From the NCBI RefSeq assembly GCF_003958625.1, contig NZ_RSEL01000020.1:186001-250000 (forward strand): a DNA stretch of 64,000 nt, read 5' to 3'. Positions within the stretch are counted from its first letter, which is position 1; every line of letters begins with the position of its first letter. This document shows positions 25,199 to 34,641 of the stretch, piece by piece. A program made the translations under genes and the position numbers. Source of the stretch: Tsuneonella rigui. Its GTDB lineage: Bacteria > Pseudomonadota > Alphaproteobacteria > Sphingomonadales > Sphingomonadaceae. Below the pieces are notes generated by a model. It worked only from the letters and a program-made list of their open reading frames with translations, was not told the DNA's origin and did no database searches.

Positions 25199-25804
25199 AT
25201 GAATACCCGCAAGCGTTTGAGTCCCGAAGAGTCCCGCACCGCCGCGCTGGTCGCCGCGCGCCTGCTGCTGATCGAGACAGGGCCGCAATCGGTCACGCTC
25301 AAGGCGGTCGCTGGGCGGATCGGGCGTACGCACGCCAACTTGCTGCATCACTTCGGCTCCGCCTCGGGGTTGCAAAAGGCGCTTGCGCAGCACCTGGCGG
25401 AAACCGTCTGCGACACGATCAAGGACGCGGTGCGCGCCAGCCGGGCGGGGCTGGGCAGCCCGCGCGAAGTGGTGGACCTGACCTTCGACGCGTTCGACAA
25501 GGAGGGCGCCGGCGCGCTGGCCAGCTGGATGCTCGCGAGCGGCAATGAAGACGCGCTCGACCCGATCATCGAGACGATCCACGAGCTGGTCGACGAAATC
25601 GCTCCCGACGAAGCGGGCCATGAAGACAATCCGCGCCGCCTGCACGAGGATACGCTGACGCTGGTCCTCCTGGCGCTCGGCGATGCGCTGATGGGCCGCG
25701 CGCTCGCGCGCTCGCTCGGGCTGCCCGAGACCGCGGCGCGCGACCGCGCGGAGCAGCTGCTGGTCAGCTCGCTGCAGCGCGCGGCCGAACCGCAGCCGCT
25801 CTAG
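25199..25804 (+). CDS. TetR/AcrR family transcriptional regulator
   Basis: A 201-residue regulator with the N-terminal helix-turn-helix (about 12-55: RTAALVAARLLLIETGPQ, LKAVAGRIGRTHANLLHHFGS) and a helical ligand-binding domain after it. The inducer is unknown. Divergent placement from the PF10118 gene with paired palindromes between suggests it controls that gene and itself. Confidence 0.9.
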   Translation: MNTRKRLSPEESRTAALVAARLLLIETGPQSVTLKAVAGRIGRTHANLLHHFGSASGLQKALAQHLAETVCDTIKDAVRASRAGLGSPREVVDLTFDAFDKEGAGALASWMLASGNEDALDPIIETIHELVDEIAPDEAGHEDNPRRLHEDTLTLVLLALGDALMGRALARSLGLPETAARDRAEQLLVSSLQRAAEPQPL

Positions 25805-25811
25805 GCTCGCT

Positions 25812-27239
25812 TTAGAACGAGCCCGGCGATTCGCGCTGGGCGGTGCTCCCGTTCTCCGGCCGGATCAGCTCGCGCGTCGGCGCGACGGACAGGGCCTTCT
25901 GACCCGCAGACGCGGTGATCGAGGTGCACGCCCGGCCTGCTAGGAAGTCGAGCGCGGCCTTGATTTGCGCCTCGTTCGGATCGCCGAGCTGGTGCGTGAT
26001 GTCGTCGGGCGCGGCGCAGGTCTTCGGGAACACACTCGCAAGGCCGCCGAAGTAATCGCCCTGGTGATTGGCGTTCTCGGTCCGGAACGCGATCACCCGA
26101 ATGCGGTCGTCGCACGCGGCCTTGTCGACCGCGATCTGGCCGACTGGCTTGCCGTAGGTATTCGATCCGATCAGCGCGGTGTTGTTGCCAAGGTAGGGGA
26201 TGAACGAGTTGGCGAGCAGCTCGCTCGCCGAGGCGGTCCCGTTTGAGCCGATAAAGGCGATCTTGGTCGCGGCGATCGCCTGCGGCTGCGCGGCGAACAG
26301 CTTGGTCGAATTCTCACCCGCCTTGCTGCTGCGGAAGGTGGTGTAGCTGAACACCTTGCCGACCTTGTCCGCGGCGAGCAGGTCCCCGAACAGCTCGGAG
26401 ACGTTGACCAGGCCCCCGCCGTTGTAGCGCAGATCGACGATCACCTCGGTGATCCCCTGCGCCTGGAAGTTGGCGAACGCCGCGCGCAGGTCGGCGTTGG
26501 CGGGATCGATGAAGGTGCGCAGGTTGATGTAGCCGACCTTCTTGCCGCCGTCGTTGAGCACTACCGCGCCGTAGCGATTGGACACCGGATCGAGCGCGTA
26601 ATCGGTCTTCTGCAGGGTGATGTCGCTCACCACGCCGCCGCGGTTGACCCTGAGCACGCGGGTGGTGCCGACGGTCGACGGGCCGAGTGCATCGACGACG
26701 GCTTGGGCGCCGCCCGATGCCATCAGGGTGGAAACATTCGTAAGGTTGCCGGCCGAGGTCCCGATGGCGAGGATCTCCGCCCCGCGGTCGATCCCAGCGG
26801 CAAGTGCCGTGGTGCCCTCGAACGTCTCGAGCACGAAGACGCGGTTCTGCGAGGTGTCGTAGCCCAGCCGGAAGCCGAAGCCGGCACTGGAGCCCGAGTT
26901 ATAGAACGCGTTCTCCTCGGCGATCGAGGTGATGTAGGTGAACTGGGCATTCTTCTTCTGCTCGAAGAACTTGTGCAGCACCGCGTCGATGTAGCCCTGG
27001 ACGGTGGTGTAGTTCGCCTTGTTGACCGAGCTGTCGATCAGCTCGGGGTAGAGGAACCACTCATCGAGCACCGACTTGGCGAAATCTTGCCGCGCCGACA
27101 GCGAGCAGGCCGCGGTGGTCGGGGTGGGAGTCGGACCGCCGCCGCCGCCGATCGGGGCGCCGCCACCGCCTCCGCCTCCGCCGCATGCGGCGAGCGAGAG
27201 TGCGAGCACGAAACTGAGCGAAGTGCGACCGATGCTCAT
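25812..27239 (-). CDS. S41 family C-terminal processing-type peptidase, lipoprotein
   Basis: A 475-residue secreted peptidase. The signal peptide ends in lipobox LAAC (Cys19), followed by a run of glycines and a PTPTPT linker. A PDZ-like region (about 120-205) precedes the S41 catalytic core: VIVDLRYNGGGLVN, the nucleophile in FIGSNGTASASELLAN and the general-base lysine in NTYGKPVGQ. The ATG at 27239 is chosen because GAGGGA lies eight bases upstream; a second ATG at 27254 has no such site. Substrate unknown; the lipid anchor suggests an envelope location. Confidence 0.85.
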   Translation of the reverse strand: MSIGRTSLSFVLALSLAACGGGGGGGGAPIGGGGGPTPTPTTAACSLSARQDFAKSVLDEWFLYPELIDSSVNKANYTTVQGYIDAVLHKFFEQKKNAQFTYITSIAEENAFYNSGSSAGFGFRLGYDTSQNRVFVLETFEGTTALAAGIDRGAEILAIGTSAGNLTNVSTLMASGGAQAVVDALGPSTVGTTRVLRVNRGGVVSDITLQKTDYALDPVSNRYGAVVLNDGGKKVGYINLRTFIDPANADLRAAFANFQAQGITEVIVDLRYNGGGLVNVSELFGDLLAADKVGKVFSYTTFRSSKAGENSTKLFAAQPQAIAATKIAFIGSNGTASASELLANSFIPYLGNNTALIGSNTYGKPVGQIAVDKAACDDRIRVIAFRTENANHQGDYFGGLASVFPKTCAAPDDITHQLGDPNEAQIKAALDFLAGRACTSITASAGQKALSVAPTRELIRPENGSTAQRESPGSF

Positions 27240-27553
27240 GACCAAATCCCTCATTACCGGCGCCACTCTCGGGCGCGGTGGTGAATGAGACTCGGCCCCA
27301 GCCGCCGCTCTCACTGCCGTTTTGGACCTCAGGAGCGGCTTGCGAAACAGTTTTTACCCGTAAAACCGCGTCATGGCTGTCGAAAACTTGTCCTCAGGGG
27401 CTTCTTGCCCTCGCAGTGCCCCTTCCGAGCGCCTAGTACTCCAAATGGCAGAGGGCGTCTCGCCATCCCCGTCGCCGATCGCAGGCAGGGGTGGACTGGC
27501 GAACCTGTTCGACTAGCTTATTTCGCATAGCCAAGCAGGAAAGGATCTAAATC
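27240..27553. other. Intergenic region between the S41 peptidase and SWIB genes
   Basis: About 314 bases with no convincing gene. It should hold the promoters of both divergent genes, but I cannot fix clear -35/-10 pairs. One imperfect inverted repeat, GTTTTTAC (27350-27357) with GTAAAAC (27360-27366), is the most operator-like structure. A GGAAAGG ribosome site for the SWIB gene lies at about 27539-27545. Confidence 0.4.
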
Positions 27554-27805
27554 ATGGCTGGCAAGAACAACGCGCTGCAGAAGCCCGTCAATCTTACCCC
27601 CGATCTCGAAGCGGTTTGCGGCAAGGGCCCGATGACCCGCGCGCAGGTGACTTCGAAGGTGTGGGACTACATCAAGAAGAACGGCCTGCAGGACACCAAG
27701 GACAAGCGGATGATCAATCCCGATGCCTCGCTCGGCAAGGTGACCGGCAACGATCAGATCTCGATGTTCAAGATGACCGGTGCCGTCTCCAAGCACATGA
27801 GCTGA
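27554..27805 (+). CDS. SWIB/MDM2 domain protein
   Basis: An 83-residue protein that is almost entirely a SWIB domain: LTPDLEAVCGKGPMTRAQVTSKVWDYIKKNGLQD, then KRMINPDASLGKV and a helical end. The domain is best known from eukaryotic SWI/SNF complexes, but stand-alone copies are common in Chlamydia and several alphaproteobacteria, where the role is unclear (DNA binding and condensation have been proposed). It is preceded by a good ribosome site and transcribed alone. Confidence 0.9.
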   Translation: MAGKNNALQKPVNLTPDLEAVCGKGPMTRAQVTSKVWDYIKKNGLQDTKDKRMINPDASLGKVTGNDQISMFKMTGAVSKHMS

Positions 27806-27808
27806 GAC

Positions 27809-28219
27809 CTACGGTAAACGTTTGGCGCGGGCGAAGGGCCAGTTGGTCGCTTCGCCCGCCCATAGCGCGGCCCAGATGATCAGCGGCTGCGCCAGCAATC
27901 TCGGAATGTGATAGGCCAGGCCCCAGCCGTGATCGGGGCGCGCCAGGTCGAGCGCCATGTGATGGAAGTTCGCCGGCCACACGCACAGCGCGTAGAGCGC
28001 CAGCCCGATCCCCGCCGCTTGCCGCAACTTGCGCGACCACGGTTGCGCCAAGCCCGCCGCTCCCAGCAGTTCGGCCACTCCGGTCAGCGCGACCACTGCG
28101 CCTGGCGAGGGCACCCACGGCGGCATGATCTTCAGAAACGAGGCCGGCGCGGCGAGGTGGAAATACCCCGCCACGCCGTAGAACATCGCCAGCAGCCAGC
28201 GCGCGGCGGCGCGCTTCAT
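27809..28219 (-). CDS. DoxX-like family membrane protein
   Basis: A 136-residue protein with four hydrophobic helices. RWLLAMFYGVAGYFHLAAPASFLKIMPPWVP and VALTGVAELLGAAGLAQP are typical of the DoxX/DUF4267-like group. Function is poorly defined, with proposed roles in quinone-linked redox or stress. It begins 10 bases after the stop of the PNPOx-like gene, so the two are probably one transcript. Confidence 0.8.
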   Translation of the reverse strand: MKRAAARWLLAMFYGVAGYFHLAAPASFLKIMPPWVPSPGAVVALTGVAELLGAAGLAQPWSRKLRQAAGIGLALYALCVWPANFHHMALDLARPDHGWGLAYHIPRLLAQPLIIWAALWAGEATNWPFARAKRLP

Positions 28220-28229
28220 TGGCTATGTG

Positions 28230-28700
28230 TCACGGACCTTCGGTCCACGCCTTATTGTCCTTCAGCGCCACTTCGCCTTCGTCCTCGCCGTCCCAATAGT
28301 GGATGCGGGTCGCGTTCACCTCGATCATCGTCAGCCCGGGCGTGTCGGTCCCTTTCGGGAACCATCGGTCGAGCGACTTGTCCCAATGCTCCTGAAACCG
28401 CGCCTTGTCGCGGATGATCGACGCCCTGCCCTCGACGTGGATGAACTGCCCCGGCGCGCCGAGAATGCCTTTGAGGCCCGCACTGCCGAGATAGGTCATC
28501 GCGACATTGGGATCGCGCTCGATATCGGCCACCATCTGGCGGTCCTGATAGGTGAAGAACCACGAATCGCCGTCGTAATCGACCTCGCGGTTGTTGCTCA
28601 TCGGCCGCGCGCCGATCGTGCCGTTCGGGGCGTGGGTAGCGAGGGTGCAGAAGTCGATCTGCTTCATGTCTTCGGAAATGTCGGACAGCGTCTTGGTCAT
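28230..28700 (-). CDS. Pyridoxamine 5'-phosphate oxidase-fold general stress protein
   Basis: A 156-residue split-barrel protein (CTLATHAPNGTIGARPMSNNREVDYDGDSWFFTYQDRQMVADIERDPNVAMTY is the conserved beginning). It resembles general stress protein 26-type flavin- or pyridoxine-binding proteins rather than true PdxH. Cofactor and substrate are unknown. It is divergent from the DUF72 gene, with 70 bases between starts. Confidence 0.82.
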   Translation of the reverse strand: MTKTLSDISEDMKQIDFCTLATHAPNGTIGARPMSNNREVDYDGDSWFFTYQDRQMVADIERDPNVAMTYLGSAGLKGILGAPGQFIHVEGRASIIRDKARFQEHWDKSLDRWFPKGTDTPGLTMIEVNATRIHYWDGEDEGEVALKDNKAWTEGP

Positions 28701-28770
28701 CGGGTTCTCTCTCCTTGTCGGCTATCAAATGTTGGATCGACAGGGAGTTCCGGGGCGATATGGATTGCGC

Positions 28771-29571
28771 ATGATACGCACCGGCATCGGCGGCTGGACC
28801 TACCCCGACTGGCGCGGCGGGATGTTCTATCCCAAGGGCCTGCGGCAAGCCGACGAGCAGGCGTATGCCACCCGCGCAGTCGGCATGATCGAGATCAACG
28901 CCACCTTCTATAAGCTGCAGAAGCCCGAGAGCTTCGCCGCCTGGCGCGAGGTCGCGCCGCCCGGCTTCGTCTACAGCCTCAAGGGCTCGCGCTTCATCAC
29001 CAATCGCAAGGTGCTTGCGACTGCCGGCGAGGCGCTGCCCAAGTTCCTCAATCAGGGCGTCGTCGAACTGGGCGACAAGCTGGGGCCGGTCGTGTGGCAG
29101 CTCGCCGCGACCAAGCGGTTCGAGGCGGACGATCTCGCGCAGTTCCTCGCCATGCTGCCCCGCAAGCACGAAGGGGTGGCGCTGCGCCACGCGATCGAAG
29201 TCGGGCACGAAAGCTTCGCCTGCGCCGAGTTCGTCGACCTCGCGCGCAAGGCGGGGGTCGCGATCGTATTCTCGGAAGCGGACAACCGCGTCTCGATCGC
29301 CGATCGCACAGCTGACTTCGCGTACTTGCGGATGCAGAACATGCACAGCAACTGCCCAACCGGTTACGCGCCTGACGAACTCGATCGCATCGCACGGCTA
29401 TGCCGCGCGTGGGCAGCGGGTGAGGCGTCAGCGGAGTTGCCTTACGCTGGCGATCGCGCCGATAGTGCGGGCCGAAGCGGCGATGTATTCGCCCTGCTGA
29501 TCAACGGCGCCAAGGAGCGCGCACCGGCGGCCGCCATGGCGCTCGCCGAACGACTGGGAGAGACGAAGTGA
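28771..29571 (+). CDS. DUF72 domain protein
   Basis: A 266-residue TIM-barrel protein beginning [22 protein letters not shown] and containing [23 protein letters not shown] and [11 protein letters not shown], the hallmark of DUF72 (YecE-like). The biochemical role is unknown. The ATG at 28771 is the conserved start; the frame is open 180 bases further upstream over the neighbouring gene. Its TGA overlaps the GTG of the dipeptidase gene. Confidence 0.85.
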   Translation: MIRTGIGGWTYPDWRGGMFYPKGLRQADEQAYATRAVGMIEINATFYKLQKPESFAAWREVAPPGFVYSLKGSRFITNRKVLATAGEALPKFLNQGVVELGDKLGPVVWQLAATKRFEADDLAQFLAMLPRKHEGVALRHAIEVGHESFACAEFVDLARKAGVAIVFSEADNRVSIADRTADFAYLRMQNMHSNCPTGYAPDELDRIARLCRAWAAGEASAELPYAGDRADSAGRSGDVFALLINGAKERAPAAAMALAERLGETK

Positions 29572-30824
29572 ATCTGACTCCGATCGCGCTTGCCGCGCTG
29601 CTGCTCGCCGGAACCGCGCATGCCGCGCCGACGCCGGAGCAGGTGGCGGCCGCCGCGCTCAAGGCCGCGCCGGTGTGGGACGGGCACAACGACGTGCCTG
29701 AGCAGCTGCGCGAACGCTATCGCAACGTAATCGCCGAGCTGAACTTCGCCGACACCACCGGCACCGCCGATCCCGCAACCAAGAAGGGCCCGATGCACAC
29801 CGACCTCGCCCGGCTCGCCAAGGGCCGCGTCGGCGCGCAGTTCTGGTCGGTCTATGTCGATGCCGGCCTGACCGAGCAGCAGGCGGTGCAGGCCACGCTG
29901 GAGCAGATCGATGTGATGAAGCGCATCCTCGCGCGCCATCCCGACCGGCTGGAATTCGTCACCACCGCGGCGGGCGCCGAGAAGGCGATGAAGGCTGGCC
30001 GGGTCGCCTCGCTGATCGGGATGGAGGGCGGGCACTCGATCGGCTCGAGCCTCGGCGTGCTGCGCCAGATGTATGCGCTCGGAGCGCGCTACATGACGAT
30101 CACGCACTCGAAGAACACCCCGTGGGCCGACAGCGCGACCGACGCGCCGGCGCACGACGGCCTGACCGATTTCGGCCGCGACGTGGTGCGCGAGATGAAC
30201 CGCATCGGCATGCTGGTCGATCTCAGCCACGTCAGCGAAGCGACGATGGTGGATGTGCTCGACGTGGCAAAGGCGCCGGTCATCTTCAGTCACTCGGGCG
30301 CGCGCGCAGTTGATGGACACGCCCGCAACGTGCCCGACAGCGTGCTGGCGCGGCTGAAGGATAACGGCGGGATCGTGATGGCGGTCGGCTTTCCGACCTT
30401 TCTCAGTGAGAAGCGCCGGCAGTGGGATGCCCAGCGCACCGCCGAGCAGGCGCGGTTGAAGGCGCTGTGGCCGGGCGATCCCGCGGCGACGGCCGCGGCG
30501 CTCGCGCGATGGGATTCCGCCAACCCCGAGATAAAGGCGACGGTCAGCGATTGGGCCGATCACATCGACCATATCCGGCAGGTCGCCGGGATCGACCACA
30601 TCGGTCTTGGCGGCGATTACGACGGAATGGAGACGGGCCCGGTGGGCGCGGAGGATGTGACCGGCTACCCGGTGTTGTTCGCCGAGCTTGCGCGGCGCGG
30701 TTACAGCCAGGCCGATCTGGAGAAGATCGCCAACCGGAACATCGACCGCGTGCTGCATGCGGCGGAGGCTTATGCCGCCGCGCATCGCGGCGATCCGCCG
30801 ATCGAGAATCCGACCGCGTTCTAA
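29568..30824 (+). CDS. M19 membrane-dipeptidase family, exported
   Basis: A 418-residue zinc dipeptidase with a Sec signal peptide (about 1-19, AHAAP cleavage). Metal and active-site regions are visible: [12 protein letters not shown] near residue 37, [50 protein letters not shown] and [13 protein letters not shown]. The family hydrolyses dipeptides and beta-lactam-like substrates. The GTG start overlaps the DUF72 stop, so the pair is coupled. Confidence 0.9.
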   Translation: MNLTPIALAALLLAGTAHAAPTPEQVAAAALKAAPVWDGHNDVPEQLRERYRNVIAELNFADTTGTADPATKKGPMHTDLARLAKGRVGAQFWSVYVDAGLTEQQAVQATLEQIDVMKRILARHPDRLEFVTTAAGAEKAMKAGRVASLIGMEGGHSIGSSLGVLRQMYALGARYMTITHSKNTPWADSATDAPAHDGLTDFGRDVVREMNRIGMLVDLSHVSEATMVDVLDVAKAPVIFSHSGARAVDGHARNVPDSVLARLKDNGGIVMAVGFPTFLSEKRRQWDAQRTAEQARLKALWPGDPAATAAALARWDSANPEIKATVSDWADHIDHIRQVAGIDHIGLGGDYDGMETGPVGAEDVTGYPVLFAELARRGYSQADLEKIANRNIDRVLHAAEAYAAAHRGDPPIENPTAF

Positions 30825-30833
30825 TGGATCGCC

Positions 30834-30853
30834 ATCCCAGCCTACGCTGGGAC
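30834..30853 (+). repeat. Short palindrome related to the 24.1-kb composite repeat
   Basis: TCCCAGC (30835-30841) and GCTGGGA (30846-30852) enclose a CTAC loop and are followed by CGACGG. The same CCCAGC/GCTGGG hairpin bounds the element at 24096-24200. It lies ten bases after the dipeptidase stop and just beyond the end of the convergent gene, where it may act as a bidirectional transcript end. Confidence 0.55.
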
Positions 30854-30859
30854 GACGGG

Positions 30860-31198
30860 TTATTGGGCGTCGGGCTTCGGATCGCCCGCGGGCGCGTCGC
30901 CGGGGGTGGCTTGCGCGGCCGTGGTGGACGTCGAGGCGCTTGTGCTATCATCGCCAAGCGCCGGGGTAATCGGCTGGCCGCGGTCCGCCTCCGCGGCCTC
31001 CTCGGCGGCGATTTCACGGCTGACGTTTTCGTGCCGCACCTCGGCGGGTTGCGTGAAAGCGCCGGTCACCCAGATCACGGTCAGGAGGCCGATTGCCAGG
31101 ATCAGGCCGATGATCAGCACCCAGCGGACCACGCCTTCCTTCGATCCTGCGCTCGCTTCGGTGGTGCTGGTGTGAACTTCGTCGCCCCTCTGGTCCAT
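30860..31198 (-). CDS. Small single-helix membrane protein, unknown function
   Basis: A 112-residue protein with a hydrophilic N-terminus (about 1-24), one helix (about 25-47), then an acidic region and a Thr/Ala/Pro-rich tail. The layout suggests a cytoplasmic N-terminus and periplasmic low-complexity tail. No family recognised. It lies 56 bases downstream of dapD on the same strand and could share its transcript. Confidence 0.6.
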   Translation of the reverse strand: MDQRGDEVHTSTTEASAGSKEGVVRWVLIIGLILAIGLLTVIWVTGAFTQPAEVRHENVSREIAAEEAAEADRGQPITPALGDDSTSASTSTTAAQATPGDAPAGDPKPDAQ

Positions 31199-31254
31199 GA
31201 TCTGGCTCCCTTGTTCTGGTTGGCCCTTCTACGGTTTTCGGCGCGGTTCGGTTC

Positions 31255-32094
31255 CTAGTCGCGCAATAGCTCGTTGATCCCGGTCTTGGCCCGCGTCTGC
31301 GCGTCGACCGTCTTGACGATGACCGCGCAGTAGAGGCTCGGTCCCATGCTTCCGTCGGGCAGAGGCTTGCCGGGGAGTGCGCCCGGAACGACCACCGCGT
31401 AAGGCGGCACGCTGCCGATGTGCACTTCGCCAGTCGCGCGGTCGACGATCTTGGTCGAGGCGCCGAGATAGACCCCCATCGAGAGCACCGCGCCTTCCCC
31501 CACGCGGACGCCTTCAGCCACTTCGGCCCGCGCGCCGATGAACGCGCCGTCACCAATAATCACCGGATCGGCCTGCAACGGCTCGAGCACGCCGCCGATC
31601 CCCGCTCCACCCGAGATGTGCACCCCGGTGCCGATCTGCGCGCAGCTGCCGACGGTGGCCCAGGTATCGACCATCGTGTTCTCGCCGACGTGAGCGCCGA
31701 TGTTGACGAAGCTCGGCATCAGCACCGCGCCGCGGCCGATATGCGCGCCGCGCCGCACCACCGCGCCCGGCACCACGCGGAAGCCGGCATCGCGAAAGCG
31801 GTTCTCGCCCCAGCCGGCGAACTTCGAAGGTACCTTGTCGAACGCCGGCGCGCCCGCGCTGCCGCCGTCGATCACCACGTTGTCGTTGAGCCGGAAGCTC
31901 AGCAGCACCGCCTTCTTGAGCCACTGGTTGACTTGCCAACCGCCCGACCCGTCGGGCTCGGCGACCCGGGCCTGGCCAGCATCGAGCAGCTCAAGCGCGG
32001 CCTCGACCGGCTCGCGAACCGCTGCGCTGGCTGGCGTGATGTTGGCGCGATCCTCCCAGGCCTGGTCGATGGCGGCGGCGAGATCGGCGGACAT
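31255..32094 (-). CDS. dapD: Tetrahydrodipicolinate N-succinyltransferase
   Basis: A 279-residue hexapeptide-repeat enzyme that adds a succinyl group to tetrahydrodipicolinate in lysine and diaminopimelate synthesis. The N-terminal domain ([19 protein letters not shown]) and the left-handed beta-helix repeats ([38 protein letters not shown]) are clear. The ATG at 32094 has GGAG six bases upstream; an ATG at 32106 is the alternative. Divergent from the S8 protease gene. Confidence 0.95.
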   Translation of the reverse strand: MSADLAAAIDQAWEDRANITPASAAVREPVEAALELLDAGQARVAEPDGSGGWQVNQWLKKAVLLSFRLNDNVVIDGGSAGAPAFDKVPSKFAGWGENRFRDAGFRVVPGAVVRRGAHIGRGAVLMPSFVNIGAHVGENTMVDTWATVGSCAQIGTGVHISGGAGIGGVLEPLQADPVIIGDGAFIGARAEVAEGVRVGEGAVLSMGVYLGASTKIVDRATGEVHIGSVPPYAVVVPGALPGKPLPDGSMGPSLYCAVIVKTVDAQTRAKTGINELLRD

Positions 32095-32249
32095 AGGGTG
32101 CTCCATGCGGGTGTGGGCCGGCGCTACCGTTGCCGCCGCCGCCGGGCAAGCCGCGAACGGCTTTGCTGCCGGAAAGCGAAACGACGCGTTCAGCGCCGCT
32201 TTATTGTCAATCCGGCAGGGAAGAGCGCATAATTCGGGACGCACGCATT

Positions 32250-34640
32250 ATGGACACTCGCTCGCTCCGCTCACGGCGGTTCCACATCGGCTGCGCGATC
32301 AGCGCGCTCGCCATGCTCGCCGGTTGCGGCGGAGGCGGGGGCAGCGCGCCACCGATTTCCAGCACGCCCGCGCCGGTGCCGACACCAACGCCTACTCCTG
32401 TGCCGACGCCCACGCCGTCGCCGACCCCGACACCCACTCCGTTATCGACCTTCGACACCGCGGAGTTTCGCCGGTCGGACGGACCCGGATTCCACAACGC
32501 GACCGCGGCGTGGACCAGGGGCGTGACCGGCAAGGGCGCGAAGATCGCAATCGTCGATACCGGCATCGATACCGACAGTCCGGAGTTCGCCGGCCGGATC
32601 GATCCCGCCAGCGCCGACGTCGCCGGGAACGGCACGGTCGAGGACGTCGGCGGGCACGGTACCCAGGTTGCCCTGATCGCCGCGGCGGCCCGCAACAACA
32701 CCGGCATCGTGGGCATCGCCTATGACGCGACGATCGCGATGTTCCGTGCCGATACGCCCGGCACTTGCGCCGATACCAGCGCGGATTCGGACGGTTGCTC
32801 GTTCGACGACCGCGACATCGCGACCGGCATCAACCGTGCGGTTTCGGCGGGTGCCACGGTAGTCAACCTCAGCCTGGGCGGCGACGCGCCGAGCACCGCG
32901 CTGATCAACGCCGTGCGCAACGCGAGCGCGAAGGGCGTTGTGGTTGTGGTATCGGCCGGCAACGACGGCGACGGCAGCGATCCCAAGATCGATCCTAATC
33001 AGCCTAACCCCTTCGCTGCCGGCGTGCGCAACGCAGGCGGGAGCAACGTGATCATCGCGGGCTCGGTCGATGAAAACAGCCAGTTCTCGGGCTTCAGCAA
33101 CAAGGCCGGATCGCAGGCGCAGTGGTTCCTGTCCGCGCTGGGCGAGCGGGTGTGCTGCGAGTACGAGAACGGCGCGCTCAAGATCGAAACCACGCCGGAT
33201 GGGCAGTTCGTCACCCTGATTTCGGGCACCAGCTTCTCGGCGCCGCAGATCGCCGGCGCGGTGGCCTTGCTCAAGCAGGCGTTCCCCAACCTCACCGGAC
33301 CGCAGATGGTCGAGCTGCTGCTGACCAGCGCGCGCGATGCCGGCGCGGCAGGAACCGACTCGACTTATGGCCGCGGTATCCTCGACATCGCCAAGGCGTT
33401 CCAGCCGAGCGGGACGACCACGCTTGCCGGCAGCACGACGTCGGTAGCGCTCGGCGACAGCAGCGGGGTGTCGTCAGGGCCGATGGGTGATGCCTTTACC
33501 TCTGCGCCGCTCGGGACGGTGGTGCTGGATGGCTACAAGCGCGCCTACAGCTACGATTTCGCGCGTGGGCTGCAACGCGCGAGCGTGCGGCCAAAGCTGC
33601 TCGGCGCAGTCGATTCCGGGGCGCGGACGGTGGGCGGCGACGGGCCGGTGATGGCCATGTCGTTCACCTTGGCGGATGGCGCGCACGGTCAGTCGAACTG
33701 GATCGCGCCGCTGCGCTTGTCGGCCGAAGATGCGCAGGCGGCCAAGGTGCTGGCGGGGCGGGTGGCGATAAAGATCGCGCCCGACCAGCAGATCGGCTTC
33801 GCGTTCAAGGAGGGTGCCGACGGCCTCGTGGCGCAGCTCCAAGGCCAGGATCGCCCGGCATTCCTGATCGCGGGGGATGCGCGCGGCGACAACGGCTTTG
33901 CCCAGAGCGGAGAATTGTCGGTCGCCTATCGCCGCCAACTCGGCCCGTGGGGCCTGACCGCGAGCAGCGAGCAGGGCAAGGCCTGGCTCGGCAGCCTGCG
34001 GGTGCAGGATGGCCAGCTCGACCGCAACCGCGAGGCGCGCGGGCTGAACAGCTTCTCGCTGACCGCCGACCGCCGGTTCGGCCCGGTCGACACCGCGCTG
34101 GGCGTGACCTGGCTGGGTGAGCAGCGCACCGTACTCGGCGCTTACTTCAACGACACCTTCGGCGGCGGCGGGGCGAACACGATGTTCCTCGACGCCAATG
34201 CGGCGTGGCACATGGGCGATGGCTGGCGGCTGGGCGGAGCGTTCCGCCAGGGCTGGACCCGCGCGGACCGGTCGGGCGTGATCGGCGCGGGATCGAACTT
34301 CGTCAGCCGCGGCTGGTCGGCCGATGTCAGCAAGCAGGGCGTGCTCGGCCGTTCGGACAGCCTGGGCCTGCGCGTGTCGCAGCCGCTGCGGGTCGAGGGC
34401 GGCGGGCTCAACCTGACGCTACCGACGAGCTACGATTACAACACTCTGCTGCCGACCTATGGCACCAGCCTGCTGTCGCTGACGCCCCAAGGGCGCGAGA
34501 TCGACAGCGAACTCGCCTGGCACGGCAACCTGTGGGGCGGCGATGCTTCGGCGAGCGTGTTCTACCGCACCGACCCGGGGCACATCGACAGCCTGCCCGA
34601 CGACAAGGGCGTGGCGGTGAAGTGGGCGAAGCGCTTCTAG
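32250..34640 (+). CDS. S8 subtilisin-like protease with C-terminal barrel-like domain, lipoprotein signal
   Basis: A 796-residue secreted protease. A signal peptide with lipobox LAGC (Cys26) and a glycine run is followed by a Pro-Thr linker (about 40-65). The subtilase domain shows Asp103 (IVDTGID), His136 (GGHGTQV), the oxyanion region VVVSAGNDG and Ser328 (ISGTSFSAP). The last ~330 residues are rich in alternating beta-strand and aromatic motifs and end in Phe, as in autotransporter barrels. The lipid anchor and the barrel are an unusual combination. Substrate unknown. Confidence 0.85.
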   Translation: MDTRSLRSRRFHIGCAISALAMLAGCGGGGGSAPPISSTPAPVPTPTPTPVPTPTPSPTPTPTPLSTFDTAEFRRSDGPGFHNATAAWTRGVTGKGAKIAIVDTGIDTDSPEFAGRIDPASADVAGNGTVEDVGGHGTQVALIAAAARNNTGIVGIAYDATIAMFRADTPGTCADTSADSDGCSFDDRDIATGINRAVSAGATVVNLSLGGDAPSTALINAVRNASAKGVVVVVSAGNDGDGSDPKIDPNQPNPFAAGVRNAGGSNVIIAGSVDENSQFSGFSNKAGSQAQWFLSALGERVCCEYENGALKIETTPDGQFVTLISGTSFSAPQIAGAVALLKQAFPNLTGPQMVELLLTSARDAGAAGTDSTYGRGILDIAKAFQPSGTTTLAGSTTSVALGDSSGVSSGPMGDAFTSAPLGTVVLDGYKRAYSYDFARGLQRASVRPKLLGAVDSGARTVGGDGPVMAMSFTLADGAHGQSNWIAPLRLSAEDAQAAKVLAGRVAIKIAPDQQIGFAFKEGADGLVAQLQGQDRPAFLIAGDARGDNGFAQSGELSVAYRRQLGPWGLTASSEQGKAWLGSLRVQDGQLDRNREARGLNSFSLTADRRFGPVDTALGVTWLGEQRTVLGAYFNDTFGGGGANTMFLDANAAWHMGDGWRLGGAFRQGWTRADRSGVIGAGSNFVSRGWSADVSKQGVLGRSDSLGLRVSQPLRVEGGGLNLTLPTSYDYNTLLPTYGTSLLSLTPQGREIDSELAWHGNLWGGDASASVFYRTDPGHIDSLPDDKGVAVKWAKRF

Positions 34641-34641
34641 C

